This document shows positions 1-7,216 of a stretch of 64,000 nt of DNA, in pieces. This DNA is from DATBVX01 sp035263105 (lineage in GTDB: Bacteria > Pseudomonadota > Gammaproteobacteria > Steroidobacterales > Steroidobacteraceae), in the NCBI GenBank assembly GCA_035263105.1, contig DATFRO010000083.1, positions 1-64,000 of the forward strand, given 5' to 3'. The translations under genes and the position numbers were made by a program. Every line of letters starts with the position of its first letter. Position 1 is the stretch's first letter. The notes under the pieces are model-generated. The model searched no databases, was not told the DNA's origin, and was given only the letters and a program-made list of their open reading frames with translations.

Positions 1-264
1 GCTGCCGTTGAAGACCAGCGCACTGCCGTTCTTCCCGGACGTCGTCCACGTCGTGTTGCTCGCCGTCCCCGTGTTGCCCGTCCCCGATGCATCCACCACC
101 GTAGTGCCCGTGCCTTCATCAAAGGCATAAGCAGCTACCAGGTCCGCATTTGCATTGGCCGACTGGGCGAGGCCCCAAACGAGAAATACCGGCAGGTACC
201 AAGGCGCGCGATGTGCACCCGTGAAGGCGTGCCCATCGTGCCGCTTGCAATCCGTTGAGATCAT
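1..264 (-). CDS. Secreted LamG-like (concanavalin A fold) protein, N-terminal part only
   Basis: The gene runs off the left edge, so only the first 88 codons are seen. The ATG at 264 is followed by a long n-region, a hydrophobic stretch (LPVFLVWGLAQSANA) and a likely signal-peptidase site after ANA. The mature part begins with AAYAFDEGTGTTVVDASG and continues to SALVFNGS, which is the usual opening of a LamG/laminin-G-like jelly-roll domain (established knowledge). Such domains bind glycans at the cell surface. Proteins like this often end in a PEP-CTERM tail, and an XrtA locus lies nearby, but the C-terminus is outside the window, so that is only a guess. Start choice is supported by the reading frame staying open to the edge and by the signal peptide. 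Confidence 0.75.
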   Translation of the reverse strand, partial: MISTDCKRHDGHAFTGAHRAPWYLPVFLVWGLAQSANANADLVAAYAFDEGTGTTVVDASGTGNTGTASNTTWTTSGKNGSALVFNGS

Positions 265-652
265 CCAGGGTCTCCGCGAAACGGCCGGTCCCTCGTCCGG
301 TATATTCGTGATTCTTCTCTCGCCGTCCCGCAGGCGATCGGGGCGTTACCCGAAGCTGCGATGGTTGGAACTTCGCAGCCGGCGCGTTGCGCCGCAGACC
401 ACCGCGAGCGGCGCCAAGAATATCAAAACGGTGTTACGAATCCCGTGATTCTGCTCGCGCTCCGCCGTCTCGAAGCGCCGCTCGCGCGCTCAGCAAAAAT
501 GAAATTTTTTTAAGTTTGACTTTGCGTCGCGCGCGCGTACCGCAGCAATTCACTGCTCGGCGCTTCGATGGCGGTGCCGCGAGTCGAAATGAGGGCGAGA
601 TGTAAGAAAATCCGACAGTGCGCTGCATTGAATAATGTGCAGCGCTCGTTCG
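265..652. other. Non-coding interval between LamG gene and flippase
   Basis: About 390 bases with no convincing gene. It holds the probable flippase terminator (620-645) at its right end, an A/T-rich patch near 494-516 that stands out from its GC-rich surroundings, and presumably the promoter of the LamG gene. I found no sigma-54 -24/-12 pair and no riboswitch motif here. Confidence 0.5.
620..645 (-). terminator. Probable intrinsic terminator after flippase
   Basis: The arms GCGCTGCA (620-627) and TGCAGCGC (638-645) form a perfect 8-bp stem with a 10-base A/T-rich loop. It sits 8 bases beyond the flippase stop codon and is followed on the minus strand by a short T-containing run (ATTTTC). 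The weak U-tract keeps confidence moderate. Confidence 0.5.
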
Positions 653-2164
653 CTACTTGGCTGGAGAGAACAACCGCAGCTTTGCCGAGAGACGCGAAGC
701 GGCTGCCGGCAACCGGCGAGCGATGTGCAGTTCTCCGCCCTCAGGACGTCCAACCATCCACCACAGGAGCGCGACCGCGAGCAGGTAGATCGCGATGCCG
801 ACCACTATCGAGACCAGCAGCACCTGGATCTGCATGAGCGTGGTCGCATTGGGTGGAGTGACGAGGCGCACGAAGGCCTGCACACCAAAGTACATGATGC
901 CGGCGGCCGCCACGGGCCGCCACGTCGCTTGCAGGAATTGCCGTACCGGCAGGCCAATCCGGGGAAATATCACTGCGAAGGTGATCGGCAACATCAGGGC
1001 ACCGGTCAACAGAAACGCGAGCGCACCGCCGATGACGCCATAGAACTTCGTCATCGGGATCAGTGCGCCGACCAGCAGCACGCCTTGCACCAGGTTGTTC
1101 CAGGCGGAAAGGTCGGGCCGACCGAGCGCCAGGTATGCCGAGAGCGCGTTGCTCTGCAGGATCTGTGTCACGCCGAAGAAGGCCAGGATGCCGAGCACCG
1201 GTATCGCGTCCAGCCACTTCGCTCCCAGCGCCACGGGGACGATGAGACTGGAGGTGGCCGCGATGCCCGCAGCGGCGGGAATCGCGATCAAGGCGACCAC
1301 CGATACCACCGAGATGTATTCCGCCCGCAGTGCGTCCTTGTCATGCGCCAGGCGTGCGTAGGCCGGAAACACCGCGCGATTGATTGGCGCGGTCAGCTCC
1401 GTCGCCGGCATGTTCGCCAGCTCCGCCGAGACGTTGAAGATGCCGAGGGCGTGAGCACCGCAGTTCGGACCGATGATGAAATCTCCGGAGCGGTCCTTGA
1501 TGAACCCGGTGATGTTCGAGAACAGCATCCATTTCGAAAAGTGCAGCAGGTCGTGGTGCGCGGCCAATGAAAAGCGCGGCCGGTAGGGATGCAGGAAGTA
1601 GCTGAGCGAGACTCCGGTGACGCGCGCCACCAGGATGCCGATCACGAGCGTCCAGTAGTTGCGCAGCACGAAGGCGAGGGAAATCGTGGTCGACACCTGC
1701 ACCAGCCGCTTGAAGAACAGGAACCGCACCTCCTGGAAGTAGTTCAGCTCCTTGCGAAAGTTCACGATGCCGATGTTCTCGAATCCCTGGATCGCGCTCG
1801 CCAGCGCGAGGCTGCACACGACGGCCGGCAGCTGCGACTGGTGATAGTACTTTCCCGCCGGCACGGCCAGCACCAGCATCGCGACCGCAATCGAGAGACC
1901 GATGATCACATTCATCGTCCACGCGGTATCGAAGTGCTCGCGTGTCGCGCCTTGGCGCTGGATGAGGGCGATGTCGAAGCTGAAAGCTCCGAACAACTCG
2001 AGGAACGCACCGAGCGACATCGCCATCGCGACCAGGCCGTAGTCCGTGGGTGCCAGGATGCGGGCGAGCACCAGTGTGCTCGTGAGACCGAGCAGGCGGT
2101 CCAGCAGCCTGAACGACACCAGCCACGCGGCGCCGGTGGCCATTCTTCTTCGTATATCACTCAC
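653..2164 (-). CDS. Wzx/polysaccharide flippase (lipopolysaccharide biosynthesis protein family)
   Basis: This 503-residue inner-membrane protein is built almost entirely of hydrophobic helices, about 12-14 by eye. It opens with the classic oligosaccharide flippase start: RRRMATGAAWLVSFRLLDRL followed by a short GLTSTLVLARILAP segment. The family flips undecaprenyl-linked glycan units across the inner membrane. I chose the GTG at 2164, which has GAGG about ten bases upstream and keeps the family-like N-terminus. A longer frame to 2257 adds a low-complexity segment unlike the family, and the ATG at 2143 is the alternative. A possible -10 element (TATAGT, 2222-2227 on the minus strand) lies about 58 bases upstream. 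It is divergent from the next gene and is the only flippase seen in the window, so it probably serves the EPS locus. Confidence 0.88.
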   Translation of the reverse strand: MSDIRRRMATGAAWLVSFRLLDRLLGLTSTLVLARILAPTDYGLVAMAMSLGAFLELFGAFSFDIALIQRQGATREHFDTAWTMNVIIGLSIAVAMLVLAVPAGKYYHQSQLPAVVCSLALASAIQGFENIGIVNFRKELNYFQEVRFLFFKRLVQVSTTISLAFVLRNYWTLVIGILVARVTGVSLSYFLHPYRPRFSLAAHHDLLHFSKWMLFSNITGFIKDRSGDFIIGPNCGAHALGIFNVSAELANMPATELTAPINRAVFPAYARLAHDKDALRAEYISVVSVVALIAIPAAAGIAATSSLIVPVALGAKWLDAIPVLGILAFFGVTQILQSNALSAYLALGRPDLSAWNNLVQGVLLVGALIPMTKFYGVIGGALAFLLTGALMLPITFAVIFPRIGLPVRQFLQATWRPVAAAGIMYFGVQAFVRLVTPPNATTLMQIQVLLVSIVVGIAIYLLAVALLWWMVGRPEGGELHIARRLPAAASRLSAKLRLFSPAK

Positions 2165-2369
2165 CGAAAAATCCTCGCGATTCCGGGCGACCGCGCCAGG
2201 GGTGGGCGCGGCGTCGGCGGCGACTATAGCCCATGCACGCCTCACTCCGATGGTCATGCATCACGCTGCGAGGACTATTCGCTGCCAACCCCGTTCGTGC
2301 CTGACCTGTCGCCTTCCGTTATCCTGATCCTGCGGGTGATACCCCGGGCAGTTGGTGACAGGCGAACCT

Positions 2370-3395
2370 ATGGGACTCGAGGCGACGTTTCCGTGGCGCA
2401 GGCAACTGGGGTTGCGGCCGGGCGAACTGGTCGAAGTGCGCTCCAGGGAAGAGGTGCTGCGCACGCTCGATTCCAGGGCCTGTCTCGATGGCCTGCCCTT
2501 CATGCCCGAGATGTTCCAGTACTGCGGCCGGCGCTTCCACGTATCGAAACGCTCGGAGAAGGCCTGCGACACCATCGTCAGCGGCCAGGGGCGACGAGTG
2601 CGCGATGCGGTGTTCCTGGAAAATCTGCGCTGCGATGGTGCCGCGCACGGAGGTTGCCAGGCGCTGTGCCTGCTGTGGTGGCGCGAAGGTTGGCTGAAAC
2701 GTGTGGACGCGACGGCCACGGCCGACGCGAAACCCGGAGAGGCCCGAGCTGGGTGCACCGAACAGGACGTAGAACGCGCGACGCGCTTGCCCGGGGACGC
2801 GAACTCCGAAGTCCTCTATTCCTGCCAGGCCACGCGCCTGCTCGATTTCACCGAGTACCTGCGCTGGTGGGATCCGCTCCCGTATCTGCGCGAATTCGCC
2901 TATGGCAACGTCGGCCTCTTCAAGGGGCTGGCGGTCATCCTGCGAGCGGCCATGAATGTCGTGCGACGCAGGATCGGGCTCCTGCCTCGACCCAGCATTC
3001 GCGGTTACTGCGAGGGACAGACGCCCGCAGGCACGCCGCTCGGGCTCAAGCACGGTGACTGGGTCGTGGTTCGCTCCAAGGAGGAGATCGAAGCCACGTT
3101 GAACCTCAAGAAATTCAATCGCGGGCTCTCCTTCGACGTGGAGATGCTGCCCTACTGCGGCAAGCGCATGCAGCTGCTGCAAAAGGTCGAGCGCATCATC
3201 GACGAGACCAATGGAAAGATGCGCGTGCTGAGCAACGATTGCTGGATCCTGGAGGGTTCGATCTGCTCGGGTCATCTCTCGAGGAACAGGTTGTTCTGCA
3301 CGCGCGCGCTCTATCCATTCTGGCGCGGAATCTGGCTGCGCCCCGATACCGAGGCCGGTGGCGGCGCGAGCGCACCCAGCCAACCTCGCGCGTAA
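2370..3395 (+). CDS. Uncharacterised protein with tandem Cys-containing domain
   Basis: I do not recognise a functional family. The 341-residue soluble protein contains two related halves. The first (about residues 13-109) has GELVEVRSREEVLRTL, then EMFQYCGRRF, then a Cys cluster RCDGAAHGGCQALC (Cys88, Cys96, Cys100, with Cys52 from the YCG motif). The second (about 211-330) has GDWVVVRSKEEIEATL, EMLPYCGKRM and a degenerate cluster ICSGHLSRNRLFC. Each ends in a Trp-rich WWREGWL or PFWRGIWL. This is an internal duplication, and the four Cys of the first copy could hold a metal (inference). There is no signal peptide or membrane helix. The ATG at 2370 was chosen; in-frame GTG 2355 and TTG 2352 are alternatives. 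The glycosyltransferase gene follows 13 bases downstream. Confidence 0.7.
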   Translation: MGLEATFPWRRQLGLRPGELVEVRSREEVLRTLDSRACLDGLPFMPEMFQYCGRRFHVSKRSEKACDTIVSGQGRRVRDAVFLENLRCDGAAHGGCQALCLLWWREGWLKRVDATATADAKPGEARAGCTEQDVERATRLPGDANSEVLYSCQATRLLDFTEYLRWWDPLPYLREFAYGNVGLFKGLAVILRAAMNVVRRRIGLLPRPSIRGYCEGQTPAGTPLGLKHGDWVVVRSKEEIEATLNLKKFNRGLSFDVEMLPYCGKRMQLLQKVERIIDETNGKMRVLSNDCWILEGSICSGHLSRNRLFCTRALYPFWRGIWLRPDTEAGGGASAPSQPRA

Positions 3396-3408
3396 TCCCA
3401 GGCCCAAG

Positions 3409-4299
3409 ATGGAGCGCAGCGACGCGACCGCCTCGAGATCGCAGGTCACCATCGGGATACCGGTCTACAACGGTGAACGCTTCCTGCGACAGGCGCTGGA
3501 TGGCCTCCTGGCTCAATCCTTCACCGACTTCGTGGTCGTCATTTCTGACAACGCGTCGACCGATGGCACGCGCGCCATCTGCGAAGAGTATGCCGGGCGC
3601 GATGCGAGGATCTCGTACGTCGCACACGCCGCCAACCGGGGAGCGGTGTGGAACTTCAACCAGGTCGCAGAACTGGCGGCATCGCCGCTTTTCATGTGGC
3701 ACGCGGCGGATGACGTAGCCGCGCCGCGTTATCTCGAATCGTGTGTGGCGGGGCTGGCTGCAAGCCCGTCGGCAGTGCTCGCGTACACCGTGGCCGGGAT
3801 CATCGATGAGGATGGGCAGCCGATGCCCCACGAGTCACGGCCGCTCGACCTGGCCTCACCACTGGTGGCGCAACGCTTCACCGCGTGCCTGTCGCCCTTC
3901 CACTATTCGGAGAATGTGTTCTACGGTGTCGTGCGCACGGATTGCCTGAAACGCACGCAGCTGCACGGCGACTTCGCCGGCGGCGACCGCGCCCTGTCGG
4001 CCGAGTTGAGTCTCTATGGTCCGTTCGTCCGGATCGATGAGCCCCTGTTCAGCCGCCGGCAAACTCGGCCGCAAACACAGGCGCAGGTGGCGTTTTACAA
4101 CACGGGACGACAGGAAGTGAGCCTGCGCGAGTGGCAGATCCTGCGTCAGAACCTGCGCTCCGTGCGGCGCAGTCCCGTGCCGCTCTCGAGCCGCCCGGCA
4201 TTGTATGGGGCACTCCTGCGCCGCTGCGCACGCCACGCGCCTCTTTATGTCAACGAGTTGAAGCAGCTGCTGAAGGCTGCGCTCGGGAGAGGCGACTGA
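3409..4299 (+). CDS. Glycosyltransferase family 2
   Basis: This 296-residue protein is a GT-A fold inverting glycosyltransferase that would add a sugar from a nucleotide-sugar donor to the growing repeat unit on the cytoplasmic face. The N-terminus shows VTIGIPVYNGERFLRQAL and VVISDNASTDGTRAIC, the standard nucleotide-binding opening of GT2 enzymes. HAADDVAAPRYLESC follows, where the two Asp fit the metal-binding DXD position. No membrane helices are visible. The frame is open further upstream, but that would overlap the preceding gene, while the ATG at 3409 starts 13 bases after its stop and gives a family-like N-terminus. Acceptor and donor cannot be told from sequence. Confidence 0.88.
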   Translation: MERSDATASRSQVTIGIPVYNGERFLRQALDGLLAQSFTDFVVVISDNASTDGTRAICEEYAGRDARISYVAHAANRGAVWNFNQVAELAASPLFMWHAADDVAAPRYLESCVAGLAASPSAVLAYTVAGIIDEDGQPMPHESRPLDLASPLVAQRFTACLSPFHYSENVFYGVVRTDCLKRTQLHGDFAGGDRALSAELSLYGPFVRIDEPLFSRRQTRPQTQAQVAFYNTGRQEVSLREWQILRQNLRSVRRSPVPLSSRPALYGALLRRCARHAPLYVNELKQLLKAALGRGD

Positions 4300-4384
4300 A
4301 TCGGGAGCGAGAATCGCCGACTCGGCGCACGGCGCAGCAGTCAGAGGTTTGCGATAATCGTTCGGAATTAGAACACCAACGCCA

Positions 4385-5968
4385 ATGACCGAGCTCTTAT
4401 CCCAACTGCCGCTTCGCACCGCCAGCCGCTCGCCGGAAGCTCCTGCGCTCTGGTTGAAAGGACAGGCCGTCACCTACGCTCAGCTGGCCGAGCAGATCGA
4501 GGCGTTCGCTCACGGATTGGTCACGCACGGCGTGGACAAGCTCGAGCGCGTTGCCATCTACCTGCCCAAGCAGATCGAGACTGTCGTCGCGATGTTCGGC
4601 GCGGCCCACGCCGGCTGCGCCTTCGTGCCGGTCAATCCACTGCTCAAGGCAGAGCAGGTTGGGTACATCCTCAGAGACTGCAACGTGCGGCTCCTGCTGA
4701 CGTCCACAGAACGCCTGGCCGAGTTGCGCGACACCCTCGCCCAGTGTCCCGACCTGCGCAGCTGTGTGGCCATCGGTGACTCAACGGGAGTCGCGGTGTC
4801 GTCCGGTGTTGCGACGATCACGTGGCGCGACTTCATGGACGTCGCGCCGCGCGCGGGCCATCGCGTCGTCGATGCCGATATGGTGTCGATCTTCTACACC
4901 TCCGGCAGCACCGGCAAACCCAAGGGCGTGGTGCTCTCGCACCGGAACATGGTCACGGGCGCGCATGCGGTCTGCGAGTACCTCGGCAACTCCGCGCAGG
5001 ACAAGTTGCTGGCCGTACTGCCCTTCAGCTTCGACTACGGATTCAGTCAGCTCTCCACTGCTTTTGTCGCGGGAGCGGGCGTGGTGTTGATGGACTATCT
5101 CTTTGCGCGGGACGTGATCGCCACGGCGGCGCGCGAGCGCGTCACTGGACTCGCGGGAGTTCCTCCGCTGTGGATCCAGCTGGCTGATCTCCCCTGGCCC
5201 GATGAAGCGCGTCGTGCGCTGCGTTATTTCACCAACTCGGGCGGGGCGATGCCGCGCGCGACGCTGGCGAAACTTCGAGCTTCGCTCCCGCACACGCAAC
5301 CCTTCCTGATGTACGGGCTCACCGAGGCGTTTCGCTCCACCTACCTGCCGCCGGCCGAAGTGGACCGCCGGCCCGAGTCGATGGGCAAGGCGATTCCGAA
5401 CGCCGAGGTGCTCGTGCTTCGACCCGATGGCACGCCCTGCGCGCCCAACGAGCCGGGTGAACTGGTCCACCGCGGGTCTCTCGTGTCACTGGGTTACTGG
5501 AATGATCCGGCCAAGACCGCAGAACGCTTCAAGCCGCTGCCCGCCAAGCCGGGCCTGGTGCTCGGCGAGATTGCGGTCTGGTCGGGAGACACGGTGCGCG
5601 CCGATGAGGACGGCTTTCTCTATTTCGTGGGACGTCGCGACGAGATGATCAAGACCTCGGGTTACCGCGTCAGCCCCACCGAGATCGAGGAAGTTGTCTA
5701 CGCTACGGGCATGGTGGGCGATGCGGTGGCCGTCGGCGTACGGCATGCGACCCTCGGGCAGGCGATTGTCGTGGTCGCCTCCCCCGCCCCAGGCACAGCC
5801 GGCGACAGCGAGAAGCTCCTGGCCGAGTGCCGCAGGCGCCTGCCCACGTTCATGGTTCCCGCACGTGTGGAATGGCGCGAGACGTTGCCGCGCAATCCGA
5901 ACGGCAAGTTCGATCGTCCGCGGCTGTCGACGGAACTACAGGTCCTCTTCGACGACGCGCGACCGTGA
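4385..5968 (+). CDS. Acyl-CoA ligase (AMP-forming), exosortase A system-associated
   Basis: This 527-residue enzyme belongs to the ANL superfamily, which activates a carboxylate as acyl-AMP and usually transfers it to CoA or a carrier protein. The adenylate signature FYTSGSTGKPKGVVLSHRN lies at about residues 170-188. The later motifs are MYGLTEAFRSTY, GYWNDPAKTAERF, the hinge region GRRDEMIKTSGYRVSPTEIE, and the C-terminal catalytic Lys in NPNGKFDR. It matches what I know as the XrtA-associated ligase (TIGR03098). The next gene, a PLP decarboxylase, starts inside its stop codon (GTGA), so the two are translationally coupled. A free acyl carrier protein is encoded at 18429-18680 and could be its partner (inference). 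The sequence GATAAT about 40 bases upstream could be a -10 box. Confidence 0.92.
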   Translation: MTELLSQLPLRTASRSPEAPALWLKGQAVTYAQLAEQIEAFAHGLVTHGVDKLERVAIYLPKQIETVVAMFGAAHAGCAFVPVNPLLKAEQVGYILRDCNVRLLLTSTERLAELRDTLAQCPDLRSCVAIGDSTGVAVSSGVATITWRDFMDVAPRAGHRVVDADMVSIFYTSGSTGKPKGVVLSHRNMVTGAHAVCEYLGNSAQDKLLAVLPFSFDYGFSQLSTAFVAGAGVVLMDYLFARDVIATAARERVTGLAGVPPLWIQLADLPWPDEARRALRYFTNSGGAMPRATLAKLRASLPHTQPFLMYGLTEAFRSTYLPPAEVDRRPESMGKAIPNAEVLVLRPDGTPCAPNEPGELVHRGSLVSLGYWNDPAKTAERFKPLPAKPGLVLGEIAVWSGDTVRADEDGFLYFVGRRDEMIKTSGYRVSPTEIEEVVYATGMVGDAVAVGVRHATLGQAIVVVASPAPGTAGDSEKLLAECRRRLPTFMVPARVEWRETLPRNPNGKFDRPRLSTELQVLFDDARP

Positions 5969-7203
5969 GCATCGACTCGCTTTCGCAACATCCTGCGCAT
6001 CCTCACTTCGAGGTTCGCGACGATTGCCTGCTGGTGGGGGGTCAACTGCTCACCGACATCGCCGCCTCACTCGGCCGCACGCCCTTCTACGTCTACGACC
6101 GCGCCGTGATGACGCGCTGTGTGCAGCAGCTGCGCGCGGCGCTGGCCCCGGCGATCAAGCTGCATTTCGCGATGAAGGCCAACCCGATGCCCGTGGTGGT
6201 GCGCCACATGGTGTCGCTGGTCGATGGCATCGACGTCGCGTCAGCTGGTGAGTTGCAGGTTGCGCTCCAGGCGGGCGCCAAGCCCGACACCATCAGCTTT
6301 GCCGGGCCCGGCAAGACGACGCGGGAACTGGAGAGCGCCGCCGCAGCCGGCATCGTCGTCAATCTCGAGTCCGAGCGTGAGATGCGCGCGCTGGCGGACA
6401 TCGCACGCCAGACCGGTGTCTCACCGCGCGTGGCGGTGCGCGTGAATCCGGACTTCGAGCTCAAGACCTCGGGCATGAAGATGGGCGGCGGGCCCCGACA
6501 GTTCGGGATCGACGCGGAACGCGTTCCGGCGGTACTCGCCGAGCTCGGCGGGCTGCCGCTCGACTTTCGCGGCTTTCACATCTTCGCCGGCTCACAGAAC
6601 CTGCGTGCCGATGCCATCGTGGAGGCACAGTCGCAGTGCGTGGAGCTCGCGGTGCGACTCGCGGCGGCGGCGCCGGCGCCCGTGCGCCTGCTGAACATCG
6701 GGGGCGGGCTGGGCATTCCGTATTTTCCGGGCGAGAAGCGTGTCGAGCTGTCCCCGGTGGCGGCGAACCTCGCGCAGCTGCAAAGGACCGTTGCGACTCG
6801 CCTGCCCGAAGCCGAGCTCACGCTCGAGCTCGGACGCTATCTCGTCGGCGAGGCGGGCCTCTACGTTTGCCGCGTCATCGAGCGCAAGCTGTCGCGCGGC
6901 CAGGTGTTCCTGGTCACCGACGGCGGCCTGCACCAGCACCTGGCCGCCTCGGGCAACTTCGGCCAGGTCCTGCGCAAGAACTACCCGGTGCTGGTGGGCA
7001 ACAAGGTTCGCGGCGTCGAGAGAGAGACCGTCTCAGTCGTCGGCCCGTTGTGCACGCCGCTCGATCTGCTGGCCGATCGGATGGAAATGGCGCGAGCCGA
7101 GGCTGGCGACCTGATCGTCGTGCTCCAGTCCGGCGCCTACGGACTCACCGCGAGCCCGATCAACTTCCTGAGTCATCCAGCGCCCGCGGAAGTGCTGGTC
7201 TAG
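5965..7203 (+). CDS. PLP-dependent decarboxylase, exosortase A system-associated
   Basis: This 412-residue protein resembles diaminopimelate/ornithine decarboxylases of the alanine-racemase fold III type. The PLP Schiff-base lysine is Lys71 in LHFAMKANPMP. HIFAGSQNL and LLNIGGGLGIPYF are the phosphate-binding and substrate loops. The C-terminal barrel has VVGPLCTPLDLL with the conserved Cys, and QSGAYGLTASPINFLSH. It corresponds to the XrtA-associated decarboxylase (TIGR03099). The substrate is unknown; an amino acid passed on to the acyl ligase or carrier protein is plausible. The GTG at 5965 overlaps the ligase stop by four bases and decides the start. The longer open frame upstream is the shadow of the ligase gene. 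Confidence 0.92.
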   Translation: MSIDSLSQHPAHPHFEVRDDCLLVGGQLLTDIAASLGRTPFYVYDRAVMTRCVQQLRAALAPAIKLHFAMKANPMPVVVRHMVSLVDGIDVASAGELQVALQAGAKPDTISFAGPGKTTRELESAAAAGIVVNLESEREMRALADIARQTGVSPRVAVRVNPDFELKTSGMKMGGGPRQFGIDAERVPAVLAELGGLPLDFRGFHIFAGSQNLRADAIVEAQSQCVELAVRLAAAAPAPVRLLNIGGGLGIPYFPGEKRVELSPVAANLAQLQRTVATRLPEAELTLELGRYLVGEAGLYVCRVIERKLSRGQVFLVTDGGLHQHLAASGNFGQVLRKNYPVLVGNKVRGVERETVSVVGPLCTPLDLLADRMEMARAEAGDLIVVLQSGAYGLTASPINFLSHPAPAEVLV

Positions 7204-7213
7204 CGACCAGCGC
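7192..7213 (+). terminator. Hairpin between convergent genes
   Basis: GTGCTGGTC (7192-7200) and GACCAGCGC (7205-7213) form a 9-bp stem with one G-T pair and a TAGC loop. The stem includes the decarboxylase stop codon and ends next to the stop of the convergent beta-helix gene. There is no strong T-run on either strand, so a bidirectional terminator is likely but not proven. Confidence 0.42.
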
Positions 7214-7216
7214 TTC

